The notes beneath the pieces are model-generated. The model ran no database searches and was not told where the DNA came from. It saw only the letters and a list, made by a program, of their open reading frames with translations. A DNA stretch of 37,448 bases, taken from assembly GCA_012515775.1 (NCBI GenBank), contig JAAYXS010000857.1, positions 1-37,448 on the forward strand, written 5' to 3'. Source of the DNA: Phycisphaerae bacterium (GTDB lineage: Bacteria; Planctomycetota; Phycisphaerae; UBA1845; Fen-1342). How positions within the stretch are numbered: the stretch's first letter is position 1; every line of letters starts with the position of its first letter. Positions 6,196 to 14,531 of the stretch are shown here, piece by piece. Both the position numbers and the translations under genes were made by a program.

Positions 6196-8085
6196 ATGGC
6201 TGGACGCAGAGGCATTCCCGCGGGCAAAGCGTGGGTCGAAATCCACGGGGACAACAACCCGCTAAGCCGCGCGCTGAACGCCGCAGGGGCCAAGCTTAAA
6301 AAGTGGGGCGCGAGCGTCACAAAGATTGGCCTGGCCACGGCCGCCGCCGGAAGCGCGATCCTTGGGCCGCTGTTGGCGGCGGCGAAGGCCTTCGCCGCCG
6401 CCGGCGACGACGTGGACAAGATGAGCAAACGCGTCGGCGCGTCGGCTGAATTCGTCTCCGCCCTCAGCCATGCCGCACAACTGGGCGGCACGAACATTGC
6501 CAACATGGAGACCGGTATCCGCCGGCTCCAACGCGCCGCCTTCGACGCCGCGGCCGGCAGCACGTCCACCGGCGACGCCTTCCGGCAACTGGGCGTCGAC
6601 GTGAAGGATTCCGCCGGCAACCTGAAGACCACCGAAAACCTCTTCATGGAGACGGCCACCGCGCTAAGTGAACTGGAGAACAACACGCAAAAGGCCGCGC
6701 TGGCTCAAGTCCTGTTTGGCCGTGCTGGAACCTCCCTGCTGCCGATGCTCAACGACGGGGCCCGAGGCCTGGCCGCCGCCATGGAAGAGGCCAAGCGCCT
6801 CGGCCTGGTCATGACGCAGGAAGACGCGACGGCCGCGGCCGCGCTGACCGACGCCTGGCTCCGCCTGACCTCGACCACCAAACGCCTGTCGGTGCAAGTG
6901 GGCGGCGCTCTCGCCCCAACGCTTACCGACCTGGCCGACCGCACGGCGCCGCTCATAACGCAGACGATCGACTGGGTCCGCGAACACTCCGCCCTGATCG
7001 TTCAAATAGCCGCCGGGGCCGCCGGCCTGATCGCGCTGGGGGGCGTGCTTGTAACGGCCGGGGGCGCGCTGACCGCCGCCGGGTTCGCCGCCACCGGGCT
7101 CGCCGCCGGCCTGGCCGTAACGAAGGTGGCCGCGCTCGCGCTGCTGTCCCCGTTGGGCCTGGTTACTGCCGGCCTGGTTGGCTTGACCGCCTATGCCCTT
7201 TACGCCTCCGAAGGCAGCCGCGCCGCCTTCGGTGCCATGGCCGACGACGCCACGGCCCTGGGGGCCGACGTGGCCGCGACCTTCCGCGGCATCCAAGACG
7301 CCATGTCCGCAGGCGACTTCCAGAAGGCCGCCGACGTGCTGTGGGCCGGGCTGAAGGTTTCCTGGCTGGACGGCACGAACACGCTCACCAAGATGTGGAC
7401 CGACTTCAAGTTTTCCGCCGCCCGCATATTCACCGAATTGTGGACCGGTGTCCGCGTCATCTGGGCCGACGCCACGGCCGCCATTCAAAAGGCCTGGCTG
7501 GCCACAACCACAAGCCTGACCACCGCCTGGGACGCGGCGAGTACGACAATCGCCAAAGGTATCGGGTGGATGATCGCCAAGGCCCAAGGATCGAACCCGG
7601 CCGAGATTCAGGCGATTATTGAGGAGGACCACCAGCGACGCCAGAAGCAACGCGACGCCGGAGCCCAGTCCCAACGCGCCGCGATCGACGCCGAACACCG
7701 CGAGACCCTCGCAGGCCTGGGGGCCGAGCAAGCCGCCACTATGGCCGCCCTGGACGCGATGCACCGCGACGCCGCTTCGGACGCCGCCGCCAACCTGGCC
7801 CGGGCCCGGGCGGAATGGGAAGACGCTCTGACCGCAGCCCGCCAGGCCGCCGACACGGCCCGCAGCGACCACTCCACGCTGGGCTCCGGCCCCGACATGC
7901 CCGAGTTGGACCCCGAGGGCTGGCGCGCCGCCTCCGGCAGCATCCGCGGCACCTTCTCCGCCGCCGCCGTCGCCGGCATGGGCTCAACCGACGACCACGC
8001 CCGCCGAACGGCCGTCGCCACCGAGGGGACCTGGCGGGCCATCAAGGACCTTATGGACAAACTCCACCTGCCGGTATTTGAATGA
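6196..8085 (+). CDS. Tape measure protein
   Basis: 629 aa. The N-terminus (AWVEIHGDNNPLSRALNAAGAKLKKWGASVTKIG) and the following KMSKRVGASAEFVSALSHAAQLGGTNIANMETGIRRLQ are standard tape-measure language, with a hydrophobic segment at ~266-335 (IVQIAAGAAGLIALGGVLVTAGG, then AAGLAVTKVAALALLSPLGLV) of the type that can insert in the host membrane during DNA ejection. Residues ~470-570 are Ala/Glu/Arg-rich coiled coil. TMP length sets tail length; at about 0.15 nm per residue this predicts a short tail near 95 nm. It overlaps the next gene by ATGA. The family call is secure. Confidence 0.93.
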   Translation: MAGRRGIPAGKAWVEIHGDNNPLSRALNAAGAKLKKWGASVTKIGLATAAAGSAILGPLLAAAKAFAAAGDDVDKMSKRVGASAEFVSALSHAAQLGGTNIANMETGIRRLQRAAFDAAAGSTSTGDAFRQLGVDVKDSAGNLKTTENLFMETATALSELENNTQKAALAQVLFGRAGTSLLPMLNDGARGLAAAMEEAKRLGLVMTQEDATAAAALTDAWLRLTSTTKRLSVQVGGALAPTLTDLADRTAPLITQTIDWVREHSALIVQIAAGAAGLIALGGVLVTAGGALTAAGFAATGLAAGLAVTKVAALALLSPLGLVTAGLVGLTAYALYASEGSRAAFGAMADDATALGADVAATFRGIQDAMSAGDFQKAADVLWAGLKVSWLDGTNTLTKMWTDFKFSAARIFTELWTGVRVIWADATAAIQKAWLATTTSLTTAWDAASTTIAKGIGWMIAKAQGSNPAEIQAIIEEDHQRRQKQRDAGAQSQRAAIDAEHRETLAGLGAEQAATMAALDAMHRDAASDAAANLARARAEWEDALTAARQAADTARSDHSTLGSGPDMPELDPEGWRAASGSIRGTFSAAAVAGMGSTDDHARRTAVATEGTWRAIKDLMDKLHLPVFE

Positions 8086-8870
8086 CTCTCATAGTCCGCG
8101 AACTGCCGACCTCGCGCGCCTGCGCCACGCACCGCGACCACTCCACGCAGCGCCGGAACTGGACGATCGACGGCGCCACCGACGAGGCCGTTGTGCGGGC
8201 CCTCCTGCTGGCCCGCGCGCCCGCCACCATCCAGGAATCGACCGGCCGCGTATTGCGACTCCAGGGCTACAAGCTGGACCCGCAAGCCGACGATGCCTGG
8301 GACTGCCAGGCAGAATACTCATCGGATGTGCCGGCCGCCGACTGGGGCGACTACCAGTTTGCCACCGGTGGCGGAACGCACCATACAACGCAGTCCATTC
8401 AGACGCGCGGCCGCTATCCGTCCGACGCCACCGACTACAAAGGCGCGATCGGCGTTACCGACAGCGGTGTCGAGGGCGTCGACATCACCAGCCCGATTTT
8501 CACGTGGTCCGAAACCTACCGCGTACCCGGCGAGCTGGTCACCGACGCCTACAAGGCCGCGCTGTTTCGATTAACCGGAAAGGTAAACCAAAATCCGTGG
8601 CGGTCCTTCGCCGCCGAGGAAGTCCTGTTCCAGGGCGCGCGCGGCGCAACCACCGCCTGGGACGACAGGGGCGTGCCCATCTGGGAAATCGCCTACGAGT
8701 TTGCCGCGAGCGAAAACCGCGACGACCTGGTGGTTGGCGAATGGTCCGACATCCTCAAGCACGGCTGGGACTACCTCTGGTGTAAGTACGATTCGGAGAA
8801 CAAGCCCGAAGCCGTGTACGTCGAACAGGTCTACCACACGGCCGATTTTGCGAACCTGGGGATTGAATGA
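8082..8870 (+). CDS. Distal tail-associated protein, conserved in planctomycete-type phages
   Basis: 262 aa with no recognised catalytic motif. Distinctive phrases are FATGGGTHHTTQSI, GAIGVTDSGVEGVDITSPIFTWSETYRVP, LFRLTGKVNQNP, AAEEVLFQGARG, WEIAYEFAASEN and HGWDYLWCKYDSE ending in VYVEQVYHTADFANLGI. I recognise this arrangement from uncharacterised proteins in planctomycete genomes and proviruses, which I recall without being able to run a search. It follows the tape measure (ATGA overlap) where distal tail and baseplate hub proteins are encoded, and the mixed beta content fits a Dit-like or hub protein. Function is inferred from position. Confidence 0.65.
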   Translation: MTLIVRELPTSRACATHRDHSTQRRNWTIDGATDEAVVRALLLARAPATIQESTGRVLRLQGYKLDPQADDAWDCQAEYSSDVPAADWGDYQFATGGGTHHTTQSIQTRGRYPSDATDYKGAIGVTDSGVEGVDITSPIFTWSETYRVPGELVTDAYKAALFRLTGKVNQNPWRSFAAEEVLFQGARGATTAWDDRGVPIWEIAYEFAASENRDDLVVGEWSDILKHGWDYLWCKYDSENKPEAVYVEQVYHTADFANLGIE

Positions 8871-9247
8871 TGCCGCTGCAACGCCGCGCCAAGAAGGGCC
8901 AACCGGTCCGCATCGCCGCCGAATCGTTCAACACGATGTTGGACGTGGCAGACGCCCACCGCGCGCACCGTCACGACCTCCGCGTCCCGCGACGGCCTGG
9001 TGGAGGCTCCCATCTCTGGCTCTTCGCCCGCCTGACCGAGGACCTCGCGCCGGGCGGATCGGCCGAGGCCCAGAAAATGGTGCCCGGCAGCCCCGACGCC
9101 CACCCGCCCGTGGCCAGCGACGAGACGATCACCGTGTGGGACTATCTGCTACACAACAACGTCATTTTGTCCGCCGGCACCCTTGTGCAAGCCGCCAAGG
9201 CCGACGCATACGACCGCTACTACGTGGTGAACGCCTACACGACCTGA
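8867..9247 (+). CDS. Small tail/baseplate-region protein
   Basis: 126 aa; two ATGs in tandem at 8867 and 8870 leave a one-residue ambiguity. The N-terminus is basic (LQRRAKKGQPVRIAAESFNTMLDVADAHRAH), a segment that often appears at the start of proteins attached to phage tail fibres. The rest has WLFARLTEDLAPGG and ITVWDYLLHNNVILSAGTLVQAAK. It overlaps the previous gene and ends four bases before the large tail gene, so the three are co-translated. It is probably a minor structural or connector protein. No enzymatic motif is visible. Confidence 0.55.
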   Translation: MMPLQRRAKKGQPVRIAAESFNTMLDVADAHRAHRHDLRVPRRPGGGSHLWLFARLTEDLAPGGSAEAQKMVPGSPDAHPPVASDETITVWDYLLHNNVILSAGTLVQAAKADAYDRYYVVNAYTT

Positions 9248-9250
9248 GCC

Positions 9251-12200
9251 ATGGCCGACCCGTACCCCGCACAGATCTGGCGTTACGCCGCCGCCAACCC
9301 AAACGTCCAGCAGGGCCCGTTACCTGATGCGTACCCGTGGAGCAATTACGGCAGCTACTACGGCCCAGGGCTCCCGCCGGTAACGGGGCTCCATCTCGAT
9401 TTGACCTATCGCGAGGACCTGCCGCCCTATTGGCGGACCGAGACCGGCGAATTGAGCCTGGTAGCTGAAGAGCCCGCCGCCTACCCGGGCCGCGCCCGCT
9501 GGGTCTGGGGCACCCACGACGGCATCACTGGCTGGCATCACTGTCTGCGGTTCCGATGGGCCCTGGAATGGATCGAATGGACCGGCAATACGTCGGCCCT
9601 GTTCCGTGTGAAAAATGACGTACACCCGTTGTGTATTGGCCACTGGGGCCGCCTCTTCTTCTCTCGCACCAACTCGTACCCCGGCTGGCGACACAAGACG
9701 CCCGTCCGGGTTATCGCCGTAGAGGATGACGAGCACGAACGCGAATTGATCGAATTAACCGACGTGACCGTGCCGTCCTACCACTATTGGCCGCTGGAGA
9801 TATCAAGCTCCTGGCAAAACCGCCTGACCACGCGCACCAGCGACACGGCCGGCGTCATCACGCTGCCGGAAGATTACGGCCTGGAAGCCGACGACTTGAT
9901 CGACCTGACCTGGTCCGGTGGCTACCGCAAGGCCGTCTGCATTGATAGCGTCGACGATACGCTGATCACAATCTCAGGCGGTTTCGGCGATCCCCTGCCG
10001 GCCGAAGGAACGAATTACATTGCCATCAAGCGCCCCGGCGGAACGCTCTACTTCGCGCTCTATGCACCCTACGCCTCCACTTACACCAGCCTGTACGGCT
10101 TTTCCGGGCCACAGCAGCGCGGCGAAATCGGCGCTCAGTTGACGGACGCCACACGGCTCGACTTCGAGGACGATCACGGCCTGACCACCGCCGACCGCCT
10201 GCTGATCGGCAGCACGCATTACGCGATTACCGCCGCTACCGACACGACCGTCACAATCTCGCCGGCCAAGTCCGGCTCCGTCGGGGTCGCCGTCGATTGC
10301 ATGCCGCTGTGTGCTGCGCTCCGTGCCGACAGTGCAGTCAGGCCCAATTACCGGTTTCCACAGCCCACGATCCCCGAGGGCGACGACCCGCCCGCCGGCC
10401 AACTCGTCGCCACAGACTGCCAGCCAATCCGGTGTCTCTCGCCGACGTCCAGACCCGCGCTGATGTGGACCGGCCTGGAAACGCACACCTGGGGGACCTG
10501 GCTCGATCACTACATGCTGGCCGTCGCCGTGGTGCCGTACTACCTGCACACACACGAGGCCGGCGATACGATTCGCCTGCTAGTAGATTACCAGGACGCC
10601 GACAACTATTTCGCCGCCGAATACGCCCTCATCGAACACCCTGACCCCGAGGAAGACAAACTCTATTTCCGGCTGCGCCTGATCGACCGTACCGACGGCG
10701 AAGAAACCCAACTGAGCCGCGAACTATACTTGTGGGACCGCGCGGACAGCGAACATAGACAGCGGGACATGTTCCAGTTTCAAGTGCGACTGGACCCGCC
10801 GTTAGGTGATTACGGAGACAATGACGCCATTCTAGGTGCGTCTGTCACCCTTCCGACTTCGTCCACTGAACTCTATACCGGGGCGCCGGTAAAACTGCGT
10901 GGCACACGCAAACTCGGCCTTGCTGCACCCTCCGGCGACCTGCAAATTCGTGCGATTTACGGTCCCACCATTGGGCCTCACGCCACGCTAATAACGCGCA
11001 CAAGTGATACCCAAGGCGTGTGGTCGCTACCGCCCGGTTGCTGGCCTAGTCGTGAGGCGGAAATGGAATACGCCGTGGGCAACCGCTGGTATTGGGCCGT
11101 TGGAGCCCGTACGGGCATAAACGATTTACCGTTTGCCGGCGCTCCAACCGCAGGGTACTACAACTACTCGGTCTTGATTGAGGCTATCGACCTTGACGCA
11201 CGCACCCTGACCGGTAGGCTCACTTCTGGCCCAGCCTTGCCAGCCGTGGACACTCTCGGCACCCCGTATCTCCTGGAATACTACACGAATCGCTACGCTC
11301 CTGATCGACGCACAACATCGCCCACCATGCACGATATTGTGTTTCCGGCCCGTGTCGATTTGTCCGTTTCCAACTGGCCGCTCTTCGCCGGCGATTGGGG
11401 ACTGCTGCATAACTGGGACGGTTCCGGACCTGCTCAGGCATCGTATTGGGCCTGCGACGATCCGGCATGGGACTGGATTGGGTGGACCTCTGGCGAAGCT
11501 CCCGACGATACCCTGGCCCTTGATTGGGCCATCCGCGACTGCCCTGCTGTTGTTGGGAAGCAGACCGCCTGGTACAGCCTGACTGCCGGGGAAATAACCT
11601 TTCCACACGCGAATCATGGCATCCGCACAGGTGACCTGATCAACATTGGCACCGGGCTGAGTGGTGCAACGGCTACGGTATCCGGTGCTGTGGTGTCGTT
11701 TTCCGGGGGCGACGCCCATCCTGGCATCTATGAAGGGGACCTAATGACCCCTTATCCGGTGACCATCGTCACCGAACACGACGACCAAGCCGCCCTCATA
11801 ACCGCCCGGATTTTCAACGCCGACGCGAAGGCGCTTTACGGCCCCCACGTCACGACGACGGACAACCTGGTCCTTGCCGCCCGGCTCGATCCAATTGACT
11901 GGCGGACCGGCCCCATGCGCGCAGATGGCCCGGCGGACCATATCACCTTTGACCGCGCATCGATTTGCGCACCGTATAAACTGCTGTTCGCCTGGGATGC
12001 TGCGACTGATCCCCCTATCACGATCCTGGATCGCACATTTCCGGATTACGACACGGGCGAATGGACGGCGACGATTCAATTCCCACCGCGCGCCGCCGGC
12101 TGGACGGTCCCAGACGGCTTCTTCCCAAACGCGCCTGGCGTCGGTTTCAGTTGCACCTTCGGCCCCTATCACACCTTTTCCGGGCAAATCACAGCCTACG

Positions 12201-12619
12201 ACCACGCCACAAACCAGACTACCTGGCAAGGTTACTCGGACTACGACGGCGGGTACGCTACCCTCGTCTCGCGCGTGAGCGATACCGTCGGCACGCTCGA
12301 CCTGGCCGCCGCCGGCGCGACATTCCATCTAATGGACGTTGGTCTCACGGTACGCATTTACGGTAGCGGATGGTCCACATTTGCCACCGTAACGGCTCGC
12401 ACAGATACCACGATCACCTTCGAAGCCGATGGCCTTGGCGACCCATTGCCGCCCCAAGGTTCGACGTATATCAATATCCAGCGACGCCGCAGCTTACCAC
12501 CTCCTGGCGGCGACTACAACGAGGCCACAGGGACGACAGGCTGGTACGTTACCACGCACCACCATTTCGACCCTGATTTCGCCATCGCCTCCGAGCTCGT
12601 CCCCGCGGTTCCCCTCTGA
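9251..12619 (+). CDS. Large modular tail protein (central fibre/baseplate candidate)
   Basis: 1,122 aa, Trp/Tyr- and Gly-rich, beta-dominated, with no signal peptide or TM segment. At least three copies of a small barrel module are visible: ~192-262 (RTSDTAGVITL ... GDPLPAEGTNYIAIKR), ~579 onward (RTSDTQGVWSL) and ~1002-1080 (RVSDTVGTLDL ... GDPLPPQGSTYINIQR). Related but more diverged copies appear near 295-345 (LDFEDDHGLTTADRLLIGSTHY) and 770-815. Such repeats form string-of-beads tail fibres. The gene closes the tail operon and is followed by two weak terminator-like hairpins. The stretch ~10960-11760 is less GC-rich than its surroundings, consistent with a variable receptor-binding section. 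Adhesion is inferred. Confidence 0.7.
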   Translation: MADPYPAQIWRYAAANPNVQQGPLPDAYPWSNYGSYYGPGLPPVTGLHLDLTYREDLPPYWRTETGELSLVAEEPAAYPGRARWVWGTHDGITGWHHCLRFRWALEWIEWTGNTSALFRVKNDVHPLCIGHWGRLFFSRTNSYPGWRHKTPVRVIAVEDDEHERELIELTDVTVPSYHYWPLEISSSWQNRLTTRTSDTAGVITLPEDYGLEADDLIDLTWSGGYRKAVCIDSVDDTLITISGGFGDPLPAEGTNYIAIKRPGGTLYFALYAPYASTYTSLYGFSGPQQRGEIGAQLTDATRLDFEDDHGLTTADRLLIGSTHYAITAATDTTVTISPAKSGSVGVAVDCMPLCAALRADSAVRPNYRFPQPTIPEGDDPPAGQLVATDCQPIRCLSPTSRPALMWTGLETHTWGTWLDHYMLAVAVVPYYLHTHEAGDTIRLLVDYQDADNYFAAEYALIEHPDPEEDKLYFRLRLIDRTDGEETQLSRELYLWDRADSEHRQRDMFQFQVRLDPPLGDYGDNDAILGASVTLPTSSTELYTGAPVKLRGTRKLGLAAPSGDLQIRAIYGPTIGPHATLITRTSDTQGVWSLPPGCWPSREAEMEYAVGNRWYWAVGARTGINDLPFAGAPTAGYYNYSVLIEAIDLDARTLTGRLTSGPALPAVDTLGTPYLLEYYTNRYAPDRRTTSPTMHDIVFPARVDLSVSNWPLFAGDWGLLHNWDGSGPAQASYWACDDPAWDWIGWTSGEAPDDTLALDWAIRDCPAVVGKQTAWYSLTAGEITFPHANHGIRTGDLINIGTGLSGATATVSGAVVSFSGGDAHPGIYEGDLMTPYPVTIVTEHDDQAALITARIFNADAKALYGPHVTTTDNLVLAARLDPIDWRTGPMRADGPADHITFDRASICAPYKLLFAWDAATDPPITILDRTFPDYDTGEWTATIQFPPRAAGWTVPDGFFPNAPGVGFSCTFGPYHTFSGQITAYDHATNQTTWQGYSDYDGGYATLVSRVSDTVGTLDLAAAGATFHLMDVGLTVRIYGSGWSTFATVTARTDTTITFEADGLGDPLPPQGSTYINIQRRRSLPPPGGDYNEATGTTGWYVTTHHHFDPDFAIASELVPAVPL

Positions 12620-12638
12620 TTTCTCCACCGGGTGTGTC

Positions 12639-12656
12639 GCCCAATGGGCCTTTTTC
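12639..12656 (+). terminator. Weak intrinsic terminator after the tail operon
   Basis: GCCC (12639-12642) and GGGC (12646-12649) can form a short hairpin with loop AAT, followed by C and five T residues. The outer sequence CCGGG...CCCGG may extend it. It lies 20 bases after the large tail gene. Confidence 0.45.
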
Positions 12657-12735
12657 CCCGGGTAAAACGGCCCTTCTTGCGCCTTGTCTCTTCCCGCCGG
12701 CCAACGCCCGCCCTCCCCCACCAGGGCCCCAATGT

Positions 12736-12758
12736 AAAAGGTGTGTAAAACCCTTTTT
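12736..12758 (+). terminator. Second terminator-like hairpin before the small-gene promoter
   Basis: AAAAGG (12736-12741) pairs with CCTTTT (12752-12757) across a 10-base loop and runs into a T tract, so it could stop transcription just upstream of the strong promoter at 12776. The stem is AT-weak on one side. Confidence 0.4.
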
Positions 12759-12775
12759 CTTTTCGGTTTCATGTC

Positions 12776-12803
12776 TTGACGTTATATGCCGATACTGTAT
12801 AAT
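12776..12803 (+). promoter_or_regulatory. Near-consensus sigma70 promoter for the small-gene operon
   Basis: TTGACG (12776-12781), a 16-bp spacer, and perfect TATAAT (12798-12803). The expected transcript start is near 12810, giving a leader of about 39 bases to ATG 12849. This is the best housekeeping promoter in the window and lies in a short AT-richer stretch after the tail terminators, so the genes from 12849 can be expressed independently of the late genes. Confidence 0.8.
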
Positions 12804-12848
12804 AGTGAGAGAGTTGAGGGAACAAAACACCAACACGAAAGGGACCCG

Positions 12849-13265
12849 ATGACCGCAAAGACCTACACAACGACGGAGATTCAAGACCAACTCGCCGACC
12901 GCCTCGCCGCGACTGCTTGCCCGGGCGACCGAACGTTTGCCGGCCGCTGGTGGGGCCGGGGTGAAACGGCCGAACGCTTCTACTTCGGCGCGTCCGCCGA
13001 GATTCGCAAGGACGGAAAGCCCGTCCGCGGCATCCGCGTCTGGCTCCAATTCGATGACCCGGCGACTCTGGAGGGCGTCTCACTTCGGGTCGAGACTCCG
13101 AAGGCCTGGTATCGGCAGCCCTTGGCCGACTGCCACGCCGAAGCCGTCCACGTCGCCATCGAACTGGTGGACCCCGAAGAGGCCGCTCGGCTCCGCTCTG
13201 AGGTAGCCGCGTCCCGAGAGGCCGACGAGCCCGTTGGCGACCTGGTCGCCGGCGAGGACGACTAA
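12849..13265 (+). CDS. Small phage protein, function unknown
   Basis: 138 aa from ATG 12849. The upstream ATG at 12786 lies between the -35 and -10 of the promoter and cannot be on its transcript, so it is rejected. The ribosome region is ACGAAAGGGACCCG, repeated almost exactly before the gene at 13589. The protein has an N-terminal helix (TTTEIQDQLADRLAA), a basic/aromatic middle (TFAGRWWGRGETAERFYFG), and an acidic C-terminus (ending EDD). The middle VRGIRVWLQFDDPATLEGVSLRVETPKAW is beta-rich. I do not recognise the family. First gene of the operon, so possibly an immediate-early host-takeover or lysogeny factor. Confidence 0.6.
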   Translation: MTAKTYTTTEIQDQLADRLAATACPGDRTFAGRWWGRGETAERFYFGASAEIRKDGKPVRGIRVWLQFDDPATLEGVSLRVETPKAWYRQPLADCHAEAVHVAIELVDPEEAARLRSEVAASREADEPVGDLVAGEDD

Positions 13266-13275
13266 CAGACACCAC

Positions 13276-13300
13276 GCGGGGCCCGGCTACCGGGCCCCGC
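13276..13300 (+). promoter_or_regulatory. Perfect 11-bp stem, 3-base loop hairpin between genes 12849 and 13322
   Basis: GCGGGGCCCGG (13276-13286) and CCGGGCCCCGC (13290-13300) are exact reverse complements around CTA. There is no T tract after it, so it looks less like an intrinsic terminator than an RNA-processing, attenuation or mRNA-stability element. It begins 11 bases after the first gene's stop and ends before the next ribosome site. Confidence 0.65.
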
Positions 13301-13321
13301 CCAACCACGAAAGGCGAGACA

Positions 13322-13573
13322 ATGACGAAGAAGCACGTTACCGACCCCAACGCATTTATAGCCGCGTACATGAAACAAACCTTCAACCGCGCTGCCTTCG
13401 TAGACGCGGCAGAAATGCAGGAATGGCTGTACGCACACGAACAGGAATTGCCGCGAAACCTGCGGGGCCTGCTGTTCCAGGTGCAGCAAGCCTTACACGC
13501 GCACGAGCTATTCCGCGACCAGGCCGCCGGCGAGGACGCCCGCCTGCGAGCCATACACCAAGGCGACGGCTGA
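13322..13573 (+). CDS. Small helical protein, function unknown
   Basis: 83 aa, preceded by ACGAAAGGCGAGACA as a ribosome-site region. It is almost entirely predicted helix: DPNAFIAAYMKQTF, AAFVDAAEMQEWLYAHEQELP, LRGLLFQVQQALHAHELFRDQ. No TM segment, signal peptide or metal motif is seen. It belongs to the operon behind the promoter at 12776. The downstream gene starts 15 bases after its stop. Unknown family. Confidence 0.55.
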   Translation: MTKKHVTDPNAFIAAYMKQTFNRAAFVDAAEMQEWLYAHEQELPRNLRGLLFQVQQALHAHELFRDQAAGEDARLRAIHQGDG

Positions 13574-13588
13574 AACGAAAGGGCCCCG

Positions 13589-14023
13589 ATGGACATCATC
13601 ATTGAAAACGACGGCCAAGACATCGCCGCTACGAACTACTGGGCGCTAGCCATGGAAGAGGCCGGCAAGCTCTACGTGAGCGTGAACGCCGGCGCCATTC
13701 GCGTGCTGGTGCCCCGCGCCCTACGGCGCATCATCGTCGATATGAGAACGGCCGAGTACTGCATCCTTTCGCGCGGCCCCTGGCCTCGTATGGAGCTGCA
13801 GGAGGCCGTAGAAATCATCTGGGAAGATATGAGCGACAACCCTTTCGCGTTGCACTTGTCGCCCGAATCGTTCGACCTACTCCCCGCCGAACCGCCAGCC
13901 GGTCGCGACTGGGTGTGTAGCGTCTGGGAATGCCGGAAGGGAAAGCCCCACAAGGCCCTGGAACGCCTCTGCCACTGGCGCCGCGTCGCCAGCCTCCCCT
14001 GCCTCAAACCCTGGAAAGGATAA
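13589..14023 (+). CDS. Conserved phage protein of unknown function (NYW...INAGA type)
   Basis: 144 aa. The ribosome region ACGAAAGGGCCCCG matches that of gene 12849 in 16 of 17 bases including the ATG. Distinctive stretches are ATNYWALAMEEAGKLYVSVNAGAIRVLVP, RRIIVDMRTAEYCILSRGPWP, AVEIIWEDMSDNPFALHLSPESFD and a terminal basic/Cys stretch RRVASLPCLKPW. I recall similar sequences from uncharacterised planctomycete phage-region proteins but cannot assign a role. Mixed alpha/beta content, soluble. It is directly followed by the HTH gene at 14026 with GGAAAGGA between them, so co-expression with that regulator is likely. Confidence 0.6.
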   Translation: MDIIIENDGQDIAATNYWALAMEEAGKLYVSVNAGAIRVLVPRALRRIIVDMRTAEYCILSRGPWPRMELQEAVEIIWEDMSDNPFALHLSPESFDLLPAEPPAGRDWVCSVWECRKGKPHKALERLCHWRRVASLPCLKPWKG

Positions 14024-14025
14024 CC

Positions 14026-14262
14026 ATGGCCCCATCCGCCAACACGATCCTGGCCCGCCGCCTCGCGCTCGAGCTAACGCAACCCGAGGCCGCCGACGCG
14101 GCCGGCATCTCGCAGCCCCTGTGGAGCAAGGTCGAAAACCGGGAAACGCTGGACGATACCCGATTCGGCACCGTCCGCGCGATAGCCGCCGCCCTGGGCT
14201 GCACTACCGACGATCTGGCCAGCCCGCCCCACAACCGCAAGAACCGGAGGCTCCGCACATGA
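14026..14262 (+). CDS. XRE-family helix-turn-helix regulator
   Basis: 78 aa from ATG 14026; the longer open frame upstream overlaps the previous gene and has no better start. Residues ~8-65 show the Cro/C1 HTH pattern: LARRLALELTQPEAADAAGISQPLWSKVENRETLDDTRFGTVRAIAAALGCTTDDL, that is, helix 2 (QPEAADAAG), turn (ISQ), recognition helix (PLWSKVENRE), then the helix 4-5 LGCTTDDL ending. No C-terminal oligomerisation domain, so it is Cro-sized. It overlaps the next gene by ATGA. It may act as a Cro-like partner of the repressor at 16074 or regulate this operon. Confidence 0.82.
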   Translation: MAPSANTILARRLALELTQPEAADAAGISQPLWSKVENRETLDDTRFGTVRAIAAALGCTTDDLASPPHNRKNRRLRT

Positions 14263-14522
14263 AATCCCAACGCGACGACGGTCGGGGCCACTGGCCGGAG
14301 GGCAAGCGGCGCAACCCGCCTGCCGCCGATCTACTGGCGCGACTCGAGTACCTGCTGCAGAACCACCGCAAGCCCGGCGTGATCTCCGGGGCCGTGGTTG
14401 CCGAGTTTCTCGGCGTCCCGACGAAGACGCTCTGGCGCTGGCGATCCGGCATCGACAACCCCAGCCCCGCCCACGCCAAGCGTCTCGCCGCCTGGCTCCG
14501 CCGCCACGCAGACAAACGCTAG
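14259..14522 (+). CDS. Small HTH-like DNA-binding protein
   Basis: 87 aa from ATG 14259, overlapping the previous stop and preceded by GGAGG eight bases upstream. The N-terminus is basic and Arg/Lys-rich (SQRDDGRGHWPEGKRRN). Residues ~45-82 (VISGAVVAEFLGVPTKTLWRWRSGIDNPSPAHAKRLAAWL) have the pattern of a short helix-turn-helix, with LGVPTKTLWRWRSG as the recognition unit, as in Cro-like or excisionase-like proteins. A role in excision, antirepression or gene control is possible; the sequence does not decide. Confidence 0.65.
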   Translation: MKSQRDDGRGHWPEGKRRNPPAADLLARLEYLLQNHRKPGVISGAVVAEFLGVPTKTLWRWRSGIDNPSPAHAKRLAAWLRRHADKR

Positions 14523-14531
14523 GAGAACCCC

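Noticed and set aside
6664-7872. Long minus-strand open frame opposite the tape measure gene
   Set aside because: Low-complexity Gly/Arg/Val product, antisense to a secure gene; typical GC-rich artefact.
12786-12848. Longer start (ATG 12786) for the gene at 12849
   Set aside because: The ATG lies between the -35 and -10 boxes, so it is upstream of the predicted transcript start; the ATG at 12849 has the ribosome site.
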